Positions 5,222 through 11,859 of a stretch of DNA of 11,859 bases are shown in pieces. A program made the translations under genes and the position numbers. Origin of the DNA: Candidatus Andersenbacteria bacterium RIFCSPHIGHO2_02_FULL_45_11 (GTDB lineage: Bacteria > Patescibacteriota > Andersenbacteria > UBA10190); assembly GCA_001817055.1 (NCBI GenBank), contig MHHP01000005.1, forward strand, positions 130 to 11,988, read 5' to 3'. Under the pieces are notes generated by a model. That model saw only the letters and a list, made by a program, of their open reading frames with translations, had not been told where the DNA came from and did not search any database. Numbering within the stretch: position 1 is the stretch's first letter; each line of letters begins with the position of its first letter.

Positions 5222-7198
5222 ATGTCACCGATCCCGACGCCGCCACCAGTGCGGCCAAAAGCACCAGTAACCGCGCCAGTTGCGCCGTCTTCTGTTGCAC
5301 CAAAAACACCAGCCCCTCGAAGGGTTGCTTTAGCTTCTAACCATAACCGCCCAGGGCAAGGCGCACCCGCAGGCCGAACTGGCGGGCGACGCCCAGGCGG
5401 ACACACCGGCCGATCTGGCAACAGAGGCGCAAAAGGCAGCTTCCGCAGAGAGAAAAGCTCCGGCATTCATTTCGGACCGCCTCGTGTATTTGATACTCCA
5501 ATCGTAAAACAACCACCAAGAAATCCAGATGGAATGTACCTATTGCCACTCGGAGGCCTTGAAGAAATTGGCCGCAACTGTGCAGCCGTAGAATACAAAG
5601 GCGACATCGTCGTCATTGATATCGGACTCATGTTCCCCAATGAAAATATGTATGGGATTGATTACATCATTCCCGACATTTCCCCTCTTGCAGGCAAAGA
5701 GAAAAACATTAAAGGAGTTATCGTCACCCATGCCCATTACGACCATTTTGGCGGCGTACCTCACTTATTGCCAAAACTTGGAAACCCCCCTGTATATGGA
5801 TCTGAATTTACGATGCGTCTGGTTGAAAAACGCCAGGCTGACTTTCCTAACTACGCAAAGCCAAAAGTACACATCGTAAAACGCAAAGAAGTGTTCCGGC
5901 TTGGAAAATTTGAAATTGAAACCTTCCACGTAAACCATTCCGTACCAAATGCATTCGGAGTTGTGGTGCGCACCCCTGCGGGCTCTATCGCCTTCACCGG
6001 TGACTTTAAATTCGACACCAACCCGGTAAACGACTTACCAGCCGATGAAGCGCATTTGCAAGAACTGGGCAAAAAAGGAATTACCGTCCTCTATACAGAT
6101 TCCACTGGAGCAGAGCGTGAAGGGCATTCCATTTCGGAACGAACGGTTGAAACAAACTTGGAAAAGATTTTTGCAGAACATCCAAATCAACGGATTATTA
6201 CTGCAACGTTCTCATCTATGATCGACCGCTTGCAACAGATGGTTTCTATCGCAGAGCGACATGGTCGTAAAATTGCAGTAGATGGATACTCCATGAAAAC
6301 CAACGTCGCAATTGCAAAAGAAATCGGATTCATGGATTACCGAAAAGAATCCGTTATAACCCCTGAAGAGTCTAACAAGTTACCACCAGGCAAAGTACTC
6401 GTACTCTGCACCGGAGCACAGGGTGAAGATAACGCAGTACTCATGCGTATTGTAAACAAAGAACACCGTAGCCTTGAAATTAACGCAGGAGACGTCGTCA
6501 TTTTCTCTTCTTCTGTTATTCCAGGAAACGAAGCATCCGTACAGCTTGTTAAAGACCAAATTTACCGCCAGGGTGCAGAAGTAATCCATTACAAAATGAT
6601 GGACATCCATTCTGGTGGACACGGCCACAGAGACGACTTGCAGCACATGATTAATCTCACTCAGCCAAAATACTTGATCCCCGCTCATGGCTACTTCAGC
6701 TTCCGCGCAGAACATGCAAAGATGGCAGTTGGTAACGGATTCCCTCGATCTAACGCTCTGCTTCCCGCAAACGGAGAAGTTGTAGAAATTGTCGACAACA
6801 AAGCACGTATCACAAAAGAAAAATACGACATCAAACACATTATGGTAGACGGACTTGGTGTTGGAGATGTTGGCCACGTAGTACTTCGTGATCGCCAAGA
6901 ACTTGCAAAAGAAGGAATGGTTGTAGTAATTGCCACAGTAGATGGCCGAAGCGGAGAGATCATCGGCCAGCCCGATATCGTTTCTCGCGGATTCATCTAT
7001 ATGCAAGACCATCCACAACTCATCAAAGATACCCGCGAACAAATTCGCCTTGTTATTGCGAAGCACTTGAGCAAGCAACATTCCACAGAACAAAACTGGG
7101 CACACGTAAAAGAAGCTGTCCGAGACGACATTGGAACCTACCTCTTCCAAAAAACAGAACGCAGACCCATGGTGTTGCCGGTGATTGTGGAAGTGTAG
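5222..7198 (+). CDS. rnj: ribonuclease J with long disordered N-terminal extension
   Basis: The protein is a metallo-beta-lactamase/beta-CASP RNase of 658 aa. Metal ligands are all present: H170, H172, D174 and H175 (HAHYDH), H239, D261 (TGDFK) and H489 (PAHGYF). The beta-CASP HSGGH motif is at 463-467. These match B. subtilis RNase J1 positions shifted by about 97. RNase J performs 5'-to-3' exonucleolytic and endonucleolytic decay and maturation of mRNA and rRNA. The shift reflects a low-complexity N-terminus: Pro/Ala-rich in residues 1-40, then Arg/Gly-rich with several RG steps in 43-77. It is probably unfolded and may bind RNA. The ATG at 5222 is preferred; an in-frame TTG at 5120 would add a hydrophobic segment without any supporting site. 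No Shine-Dalgarno sequence is visible. The gene ends just before a composite repeat at 7207. Confidence 0.95.
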   Translation: MSPIPTPPPVRPKAPVTAPVAPSSVAPKTPAPRRVALASNHNRPGQGAPAGRTGGRRPGGHTGRSGNRGAKGSFRREKSSGIHFGPPRVFDTPIVKQPPRNPDGMYLLPLGGLEEIGRNCAAVEYKGDIVVIDIGLMFPNENMYGIDYIIPDISPLAGKEKNIKGVIVTHAHYDHFGGVPHLLPKLGNPPVYGSEFTMRLVEKRQADFPNYAKPKVHIVKRKEVFRLGKFEIETFHVNHSVPNAFGVVVRTPAGSIAFTGDFKFDTNPVNDLPADEAHLQELGKKGITVLYTDSTGAEREGHSISERTVETNLEKIFAEHPNQRIITATFSSMIDRLQQMVSIAERHGRKIAVDGYSMKTNVAIAKEIGFMDYRKESVITPEESNKLPPGKVLVLCTGAQGEDNAVLMRIVNKEHRSLEINAGDVVIFSSSVIPGNEASVQLVKDQIYRQGAEVIHYKMMDIHSGGHGHRDDLQHMINLTQPKYLIPAHGYFSFRAEHAKMAVGNGFPRSNALLPANGEVVEIVDNKARITKEKYDIKHIMVDGLGVGDVGHVVLRDRQELAKEGMVVVIATVDGRSGEIIGQPDIVSRGFIYMQDHPQLIKDTREQIRLVIAKHLSKQHSTEQNWAHVKEAVRDDIGTYLFQKTERRPMVLPVIVEV

Positions 7199-7206
7199 AA
7201 CGCGAT

Positions 7207-7321
7207 CCCTTCTCCCGTTCTGGGAGAAGGTTAGCTTTGCCTTTGTGCAAAGCGCGGATGAGGGGCGTAGTTGCGATTCGCCGACCCCTCACCCCCGCCC
7301 TCTCCCAGAACGGGAGAGGGG
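7207..7321. repeat. composite inverted pair of CTCCC/GGGAG palindromes with nested hairpin
   Basis: The left unit is CCTTCTCCC gttct GGGAGAAGG (7208-7230) and the right unit is CCCTCTCCC agaac GGGAGAGGG (7298-7320). The two are near reverse complements of each other (21 of 23 positions). After the left hairpin the expected ttag/ggatgagggg tail is split by a separate 7-bp hairpin, GCTTTGC ctttgt GCAAAGC (7234-7253). The block fills most of the gap between rnj and trpS and may also act as an RNA-stabilising or weak terminating structure. Confidence 0.75.
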
Positions 7322-7330
7322 AACTTTTGC

Positions 7331-7360
7331 ATGACAACTAACTAAAAACCGTGCTACCGT
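7331..7360 (+). promoter_or_regulatory. candidate leaderless promoter of the trpS operon
   Basis: ATGACA (7331-7336; 5 of 6 to TTGACA) is followed after an 18-bp spacer by an extended -10, TGCTACCGT (hexamer 7355-7360). That hexamer ends 6 nt before the trpS ATG. There is no Shine-Dalgarno sequence. The spacing is the same as for TATAAT before mntA. Confidence 0.4.
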
Positions 7361-7366
7361 TACTCT

Positions 7367-8371
7367 ATGGCTCAAAATCTACCGTCTAATAAGACTATTT
7401 TTTCCGGCCTCCAGCCATCTGGGAACTTGCATATTGGCAACTATTTAGGTGCTATTAAGCAATGGGTGCGGCTCCAAGAGAACAATACTGCTCTGTTTTG
7501 CGTTGTAGACCAGCATGCAATTACTGTTCCGTATGAACCCAAAGAACTGCAAAACCGCATCCTTGATGCTGCTGCAATGTACTTGGCTGCAGGAGTTAAT
7601 CCTGAAAAAAGCATTATATTCGTGCAGTCTCATGTAGCTGCGCATACGGAACTAGCATGGCTGTTATCAACGGTTACTCCGTATGGGAATGTAACGCGAA
7701 TGACGCAATTTAAAGACAAGTCAAAAAAGCTGTCTTCAAAAGATGCAATCTCACTAGCGCTGTTTTCCTATCCCGTTTTAATGGCAGCAGATATCTTGCT
7801 CTACAACACAAACGTGGTACCAGTGGGCGAAGACCAAGTCCAACACATTGAACTAGCTCGTGATATTGCAGAGCGGTTTAATAAGCAATATGGCCCGGTG
7901 CTTACAATGCCCGAGGCATATATTCCCCAAGAAACCGCGCGCATTATGTCACTTACAGATCCGAAAAAGAAAATGAGTAAGAGCGACGGCGAAAAAACAT
8001 ACATCGCACTTACTGATACCGCAGAGGTGATTCGTAAAAAGATTGCCAGCGCCGTAACAGATACCGACCCTATCTTCTCATTCAAAAAGAGCGGGCCTGC
8101 CGTACAGAATTTACTTGCGATCTACAAAGCATTCAGCGAAAAAGAAGATCAGGATATTGAAAAAGCATTTGAAGGCAAAGGGTATAAAGACTTTAAAGAA
8201 TCCCTTGCGGAAGTTATTATTACCGCGCTTTCCCCCATACAAGAAAAATATAAAACGCTGCGCGAAGACGATACCGATCTTCGGTTTACCTTGGGCCGCG
8301 GAATGCATCGCGCACAGCAAATTGCGAACTCCACATTGCATCAGGTAAAAGAAGTTATGGGCCTACTATGA
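7367..8371 (+). CDS. trpS: tryptophan--tRNA ligase
   Basis: The protein is a class I aminoacyl-tRNA synthetase of 334 aa, the usual length for bacterial TrpRS. The ATP-binding HIGH motif appears as HIGN (22-25) within QPSGNLHIGNYLGA, as is normal for this enzyme. The second signature KMSKS is at 202-206. GEDQVQHIELARD (154-166) is the family block that contacts tryptophan and the dimer partner. It charges tRNA-Trp with tryptophan in the cytoplasm. It is the first gene of a three-gene operon, and its TGA stop overlaps the ATG of the next gene (ATGA, 8368-8371). Use of this TGA as a stop argues for the standard bacterial code. Confidence 0.97.
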   Translation: MAQNLPSNKTIFSGLQPSGNLHIGNYLGAIKQWVRLQENNTALFCVVDQHAITVPYEPKELQNRILDAAAMYLAAGVNPEKSIIFVQSHVAAHTELAWLLSTVTPYGNVTRMTQFKDKSKKLSSKDAISLALFSYPVLMAADILLYNTNVVPVGEDQVQHIELARDIAERFNKQYGPVLTMPEAYIPQETARIMSLTDPKKKMSKSDGEKTYIALTDTAEVIRKKIASAVTDTDPIFSFKKSGPAVQNLLAIYKAFSEKEDQDIEKAFEGKGYKDFKESLAEVIITALSPIQEKYKTLREDDTDLRFTLGRGMHRAQQIANSTLHQVKEVMGLL

Positions 8372-9144
8372 TAGACGCAGCAATACAAGCAGCAAAGAAT
8401 GCCGGAGAAGTTATTAGAACAAACTTTGTAAATTCAGTATTGCCAACGGTAACGTACAAAGATGCTAATAATATAGTTACCGAAACAGATACCTCGGCTG
8501 AACTTGCAATTTTTTCGGTTTTAAAAAAAGAATTTCCAGATCATTCATTTTTTTCAGAAGAAGCAGGGCTCACGCAAACGCAGTCAGAGTACCTTTGGGT
8601 TATTGATCCGCTTGATGGCACTTCCAACTTTGCACAAGGATTACCATTTTTTTGCGTTTCCGTTGCACTATTTAAGAACAACCAACCAATACTCGGAGTG
8701 ATTTACGACCCAATTCACGACGAGCTGTTTGCTGCCCAGGCTGGCAAAGGTGCGCAGCTCAACGGTACCCCCATCACGTCGAGCAATGCCAATACACTAG
8801 AAAAAAGTGTTCTCGCGCTTGGCCGAGGATCATCTGTCGAATCAAAGCTTCGCCATACATCTATATATACTGCTATCACACCAAAAGTGCGCTCAGCGCG
8901 CGTTATGGGTTCAGCGGCACTAGCTATCACATACTCTGCGTGTGGCAGATTAGATGGCATTATTATAAACGACTGCAAGTTCTACGACTGTGCAGCGGCA
9001 AACATCATTGCCCGTGAATCCGGAGCACTGGTGAGTGATTTTGCGGGTAATCCCCTCACTCATGAAACCGAAGGTATGAACGACATCTTGATTGCATCAC
9101 CAAATATTCAACAAGAACTTATACAAATATTAAGCACCTATTAG
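8368..9144 (+). CDS. inositol monophosphatase family protein
   Basis: The 258-aa protein has all elements of the Mg-dependent IMPase fold. NIVTETD (35-41) is followed by SEEAG (63-67, metal-binding Glu), DPLDGTSNF (80-88, metal ligands and nucleophile-activating Thr), GSAAL...GRLDG (181-197) and YDCAAANIIARESGA (206-220). The last motif usually begins with Trp; here it is Tyr with the metal-binding D207 kept. Members dephosphorylate inositol phosphates, histidinol phosphate, fructose-1,6-bisphosphate, NADP or PAP, and sequence alone does not choose. Its position between trpS and a phosphohexomutase gives no firm clue, though a sugar-phosphate substrate would fit. The start codon overlaps the trpS stop (ATGA), indicating translational coupling. 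Confidence 0.92.
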   Translation: MIDAAIQAAKNAGEVIRTNFVNSVLPTVTYKDANNIVTETDTSAELAIFSVLKKEFPDHSFFSEEAGLTQTQSEYLWVIDPLDGTSNFAQGLPFFCVSVALFKNNQPILGVIYDPIHDELFAAQAGKGAQLNGTPITSSNANTLEKSVLALGRGSSVESKLRHTSIYTAITPKVRSARVMGSAALAITYSACGRLDGIIINDCKFYDCAAANIIARESGALVSDFAGNPLTHETEGMNDILIASPNIQQELIQILSTY

Positions 9145-9148
9145 CCTT

Positions 9149-10927
9149 ATGACGAATAGCAATCTTTCTGCACAAGCGCAGAAGAACATTAACGCATGGC
9201 TCACGGAGTCAAAATATGCCGAATACAAAACTGAGCTTGAACAGCTCGTAGCGCAAGAAAACTGGAAAACGCTCGAAGACAGCTTCTTTACCACCGTTCC
9301 GTTTGGGACAGGTGGAAGGCGAGGCACTGTCGGAATTGGAAGCAATCGGATTAATCGCGTAACAATTGGCGAATCCGCACAAGGCCTATGCGACTACCTG
9401 AGCACACAGATTGGAGAGTCCGCGAAAACGGATGGCATTGTAATCGCGCACGATACGCGAACTACTTCTAGAGAATTTGCAGAATACGTTGCGAATATTA
9501 TTTCTGCAAATGGGTTCAAAACATATTTATTCGACTCATTTAGGGCAACGCCAGAGTTATCCTTTGCGGTACGGCACCTCAATGCAGCGGCGGGTATTGT
9601 AATCAGTGCGAGCCACAACCCACCCGCAGATAACGGATTTAAGGCATATTGGAGCGATGGCGGACAAATAGTTCCTCCGCACGATAAGGGAATCATGGAA
9701 GCAGTTAGTAGAGTAACGTCTCTCCCCCTTACCAAGGGGGAGTTGGAGGGCCTGCCTGCCGGCCAGGCAGGGGTGGGAGCACGTGGCGAAATCGTTGTTA
9801 TTGGCGCGGAAGTCGACGCCGCATACATCACAGCAATTACCCAAGAATCCATGTCAGCAAGCAGAACTGCAAAGATCGTGTACTCTCCGCTCCACGGTAC
9901 CGGAATAACAAGCGTGAAAAAAGTATTGCAGCATGCTGGCTTTACAGATGTAACAATAGTAGAAGAACAAGCAACCCCAGACGGAACATTTCCAAATCTT
10001 CCAAATAACATTCCAAATCCAGAAGTACCTTCGGCAAGCGAAATGGTGACAGAGTATGCAACACGCCTCCATGCAGATATTGCAATTACCACAGACCCGG
10101 ACGCAGACCGCTTAGGTGTAGTGGCTCCAGATACAGATGGCACATACAAGCTCCTCACGGGCAACCAGATAGCAGCCCTTGCCGCATACCATGTCGCATC
10201 GCGCATTTCTCCCCCTGCCCGAGGGGGAGTTAGAGGGGGTGGGAGCTTCGTAGTTAGAACTATTGTAACTACTGACCTACTAGATGCTATTGCCGCAGAT
10301 TTTGGGCTCACTATGTACAACCATATCTTGATTGGGTTTAAATACGTTGCGCAATTAATTCGAAAACACCAAGACAACGGCAACGAGACATTTATATTCG
10401 GCGGTGAAGAAAGCTATGGCCTATTAAAGGGCTCTTATTGCAGAGATAAAGATGCAGCAGTTGCCGCGCTTTTGTTGTGCGAGATGACATCTGAATTAAA
10501 AGACCAAGGCAAAACTTTGTTCTGGCAACTGAACGAGATATACAAAAAGTATGGAATTTTTACCGAAACACTGAATAACATCAGCTACCCCGGCGCAGAA
10601 GGGTTTCAGAATATGCAGAAGATTATGAAACAATTGCGCGAGAATCCTCCTAAAGAAGTTGCGGGAGTAAACATAGTAAACGTAATCGACAGGGAAAAGT
10701 TTGAAGGCACAGAAAAAGGCAACGTACTTATTTTTGAATTATCTTCAGACCATCACACTCGCCTTACAATCAGGCCATCTGGCACAGAGCCAAAAATAAA
10801 AATCTATACTCAGTTACACGCACCAGTGCCTTTAGATATTTCCGATGAAGATTTGCAAACAAAAAAACGAGAAGAACAAGCCCGCGCAAAACAACTCACC
10901 GACGCGTTTCAGGAATTGATTGCGTGA
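9149..10927 (+). CDS. phosphoglucomutase/phosphomannomutase carrying two in-frame repeat insertions
   Basis: The protein is an alpha-D-phosphohexomutase of 592 aa, somewhat longer than PgcA-type relatives. All four functional loops are intact: the phosphoserine loop ASHNPP (S155), the Mg loop DPDADR (316-321), the sugar loop GGEESYG (418-424) and the phosphate loop RPSGTEP (542-548). GTGGRRG near residue 52 is the usual N-terminal motif. It would interconvert hexose-1-P and hexose-6-P, feeding polysaccharide precursors from the isomerase product. The unusual parts are residues 191-211 and 354-366, which are encoded by copies of one GC-rich palindromic repeat. Both fall between conserved motifs, so they are probably surface loops. 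The gene starts 4 nt after the phosphatase stop and has no Shine-Dalgarno sequence, which points to translational coupling. Confidence 0.94.
   Translation: MTNSNLSAQAQKNINAWLTESKYAEYKTELEQLVAQENWKTLEDSFFTTVPFGTGGRRGTVGIGSNRINRVTIGESAQGLCDYLSTQIGESAKTDGIVIAHDTRTTSREFAEYVANIISANGFKTYLFDSFRATPELSFAVRHLNAAAGIVISASHNPPADNGFKAYWSDGGQIVPPHDKGIMEAVSRVTSLPLTKGELEGLPAGQAGVGARGEIVVIGAEVDAAYITAITQESMSASRTAKIVYSPLHGTGITSVKKVLQHAGFTDVTIVEEQATPDGTFPNLPNNIPNPEVPSASEMVTEYATRLHADIAITTDPDADRLGVVAPDTDGTYKLLTGNQIAALAAYHVASRISPPARGGVRGGGSFVVRTIVTTDLLDAIAADFGLTMYNHILIGFKYVAQLIRKHQDNGNETFIFGGEESYGLLKGSYCRDKDAAVAALLLCEMTSELKDQGKTLFWQLNEIYKKYGIFTETLNNISYPGAEGFQNMQKIMKQLRENPPKEVAGVNIVNVIDREKFEGTEKGNVLIFELSSDHHTRLTIRPSGTEPKIKIYTQLHAPVPLDISDEDLQTKKREEQARAKQLTDAFQELIA
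9721..9780. repeat. in-frame palindromic element 1 in the phosphohexomutase gene, with nested element
   Basis: CTCCCCCTT acc AAGGGGGAG is followed by a ttggagg...gggtgggagc tail. It encodes LPLTKGELEG...VG. The tail is interrupted at 9750-9770 by a 21-nt palindrome. Removing those 21 nt leaves a 39-nt element matching 10208-10246. Confidence 0.85.
9750..9770. repeat. nested 21-nt palindrome inside element 1
   Basis: The arms CCTGCCTG (9751-9758) and CAGGCAGG (9764-9771) flank ccggc. The insert is exactly seven codons and encodes LPAGQAG. It is similar in style to the palindrome in the isomerase gene (3674-3694, LPAELAG). Confidence 0.75.
10208..10246. repeat. in-frame palindromic element 2 in the phosphohexomutase gene
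   Basis: This 39-nt element has the hairpin CTCCCCCT gccc GAGGGGGAG and the tail ttagagggggtgggagc. It is read as SPPARGGVRGGGS (residues 354-366), one frame away from the frame used for element 1. Confidence 0.85.
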
Positions 10928-10930
10928 TTT

Positions 10931-11017
10931 CCTCCCCTCGTATGAGGGGAGGCGAGGTGGGGTCAGTTCATAGCCTACGTACGCACCCCCTCTCGCTCCC
11001 CCTTATCCAAGGGGGAG
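10931..11017. repeat. inverted pair of palindromic elements between convergent genes
   Basis: The left hairpin is CCTCCCCTC gtat GAGGGGAGG (10931-10952), followed by the tail gcgaggtgggg. The right hairpin is CTCCCCCTT atcc AAGGGGGAG (10996-11017) and carries its tail (caccccctctcg) on the opposite side. They are the same family as the copies at 7207, 9721 and 10208. They separate the ends of the convergent phosphohexomutase and gnd genes and could end transcription from both, although no T-tract is present. Confidence 0.75.
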
Positions 11018-11024
11018 AAATATA

Positions 11025-11859
11025 CTACAAGCTAACCTTGTGTCCGCCAAACTGATTACGAAGTGCCGATACAACTTGCCCGGTATAGCTTGGAGCATCT
11101 GCTGAATCTACGCGGAATTGCAAAGCGCCCTCAATAATAGGCACCGGAATGCCGAGCTCTTGTGCAGCTTCTACCGTCCACTTGCCTTCACCGCTATGCG
11201 CTATACTGCCAGAAATATTCTTCAAATCCATTCCATGCATTGCGTATGCATCCTTTAGCCAATGCACAAGACGAGATTCAATCACGCTGCCATTGCCATA
11301 CAAATGCGCGATACGTTCAAGATCAAGCTCACCCCTCCACTCTTTCAGCACGGCAAATCCTTCTGCAAGCGCCTGCATCATTCCGTACTCAATACCATTG
11401 TGTACCATCTTTACAAAGTGCCCGGCTCCAAGTTCGCCCATATAATCATAGCCGCCTGCAAGAGCCAAGTCAGAAAATAGTCCAACCACTTGCTTATACG
11501 CTGCCCTATCTCCACCAATCATTAAACATGCGCCTCTACGTGCGCCAGATGGCCCACCACTTACACCCACATCCAAATAGTTCACGCCTATCTTCTTCAA
11601 CTCTTCGCCGCGCCGTATAGAGTCTTTGTAGAACGAGTTTCCACCATCAATAACAATATCGCCTTGCTTCAAATGCGGCACAAGTTCTTTGAGTACATCA
11701 TCAACAACCGCGTGCGGGACCATCAGCCAAATGACGCGATGAGCGTCACCCCGGGCAGCGACCCGGGGCCCACGTCGCGTGGATTCCGGCTCGGGGGCCG
11801 GAATGACATCGGCGATAGAGTCCACAACACTTGTTCCTTTTTCCTCTACGTTTTTTCGA
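11025..11859 (-). CDS. gnd: 6-phosphogluconate dehydrogenase, decarboxylating (N-terminus outside window)
   Basis: The frame stays open to the window edge (11858), so the NAD(P)-binding N-terminus is missing. Recognisable blocks in order are VIWLMVPH, DGGNSFYKDSIRR, LDVGVSGGPSGARRGACLMIGG (the 6-phosphogluconate-binding GVSGG loop), GAGHFVKMVHNGIEYGMMQ (catalytic Lys and the HNGIEYG motif) and SGEGKWTVEAA. The length and ending fit the short, roughly 300-aa GndA/YqeC-type enzyme. It oxidises 6-phosphogluconate to ribulose-5-P with CO2 release. Between SIADV and RVIWLMVP lie about 22 Arg/Pro/Glu-rich residues, where relatives have a short helix and loop. They are encoded by a palindromic repeat (11745-11808). 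The rest of the protein shows no damage. Confidence 0.93.
   Translation of the reverse strand, partial: RKNVEEKGTSVVDSIADVIPAPEPESTRRGPRVAARGDAHRVIWLMVPHAVVDDVLKELVPHLKQGDIVIDGGNSFYKDSIRRGEELKKIGVNYLDVGVSGGPSGARRGACLMIGGDRAAYKQVVGLFSDLALAGGYDYMGELGAGHFVKMVHNGIEYGMMQALAEGFAVLKEWRGELDLERIAHLYGNGSVIESRLVHWLKDAYAMHGMDLKNISGSIAHSGEGKWTVEAAQELGIPVPIIEGALQFRVDSADAPSYTGQVVSALRNQFGGHKVSL
11745..11808 (-). repeat. in-frame palindromic repeat inside gnd
   Basis: On the plus strand it runs from gtcacccc to ggaatgaca and shares gacccgggg, cgtggattcc and ggaatgaca with the intergenic element at 3289-3355. In gnd it is translated as IPAPEPESTRRGPRVAARGDA. It is much richer in GC than the flanking codons. 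Confidence 0.85.

Noticed and set aside
6380..7150. 256-codon antisense frame inside rnj
   Set aside because: It is a shadow of the RNase J coding strand: Phe/Cys/Tyr-rich, with no recognisable motif and no start signal.
9721..10246. Assembly artefact or frameshift as the cause of the odd phosphohexomutase segments
   Set aside because: Both segments keep the frame exactly, all motifs before and after are intact, and the same sequences occur elsewhere in the window as proper repeats.
9394..10383. 329-codon antisense frame inside the phosphohexomutase gene
   Set aside because: It lies entirely opposite a clearly conserved gene, has no ribosome binding site, and has a composition expected from the reverse of that gene, including translated repeat elements.
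8369..10927. Alternative genetic code with TGA read as glycine
   Set aside because: TGA ends trpS at the ATGA overlap and ends the phosphohexomutase at the expected length, so it is a stop here.
7207..11017. CRISPR array suggested by repeated palindromic GC-rich units
   Set aside because: The units are irregularly spaced, differ in orientation, and several lie inside conserved genes; there are no regular spacers and no cas genes.
11162..11620. 152-codon plus-strand frame opposite gnd
   Set aside because: It is antisense to conserved gnd motifs, with low-quality His/Ser/Gln-rich composition.

Overview
The window looks like chromosome of a small-genome bacterium, most likely a Candidate Phyla Radiation (Patescibacteria, Parcubacteria-like) lineage. 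This is an inference from four things: compact genes with few Shine-Dalgarno sites, an RNase J with a long N-terminal extension, a bifunctional phosphoglucose/phosphomannose isomerase, and abundant short palindromic repeats lying both between and inside genes. TGA is used as an ordinary stop (end of trpS and of the phosphohexomutase), so the recoded Gracilibacteria/Absconditabacteria code is excluded.

Layout. 1-668: the 3' part of a citrate synthase/citryl-CoA lyase gene. 804-1148: a small orphan gene with its own terminator. 1208-1838 (minus strand): an MntA antitoxin/HepT toxin module. 1845-2190: a non-coding stretch with a promoter and a large inverted repeat, leading into a second orphan gene (2191-2712) that ends in a terminator nearly the same as the first orphan's. 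2803-3279: a GNAT acetyltransferase. 3289-3355: an intergenic palindromic repeat. 3386-4393: phosphoglucose/phosphomannose isomerase. 4435-4520: tRNA-Leu(CAG). 4542-5025: an overlapping DUF4258/DUF2283 pair that resembles a toxin-antitoxin module. 5222-7198: RNase J. 7207-7321: a composite inverted repeat. 7367-10927: a tight trpS / inositol-monophosphatase-like / phosphohexomutase operon. 10931-11017: a second composite inverted repeat. 11025-11859 (minus strand): 6-phosphogluconate dehydrogenase, cut by the window end.

How the genes fit together. The isomerase, the phosphohexomutase and the 6-phosphogluconate dehydrogenase all act on hexose phosphates: interconversion of glucose-6-P, fructose-6-P and mannose-6-P, supply of glucose-1-P or mannose-1-P, and entry to pentose phosphates. 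RNase J, TrpRS and tRNA-Leu are RNA and translation housekeeping. MntA-HepT and DUF4258/DUF2283 are accessory modules.

The most notable feature is the behaviour of the palindromic repeats. At least three families occur in this window both between genes and inside conserved enzyme genes, where each copy keeps the reading frame open. In the phosphohexomutase gene the same 39-nt element occurs twice and is translated in two different frames, and one copy carries a second 21-nt palindrome nested inside it. The 6-phosphogluconate dehydrogenase gene contains an in-frame copy of the element that lies intergenically at 3289-3355. This resembles the protein-coding palindromic elements known from Rickettsia, but in unrelated sequence families.
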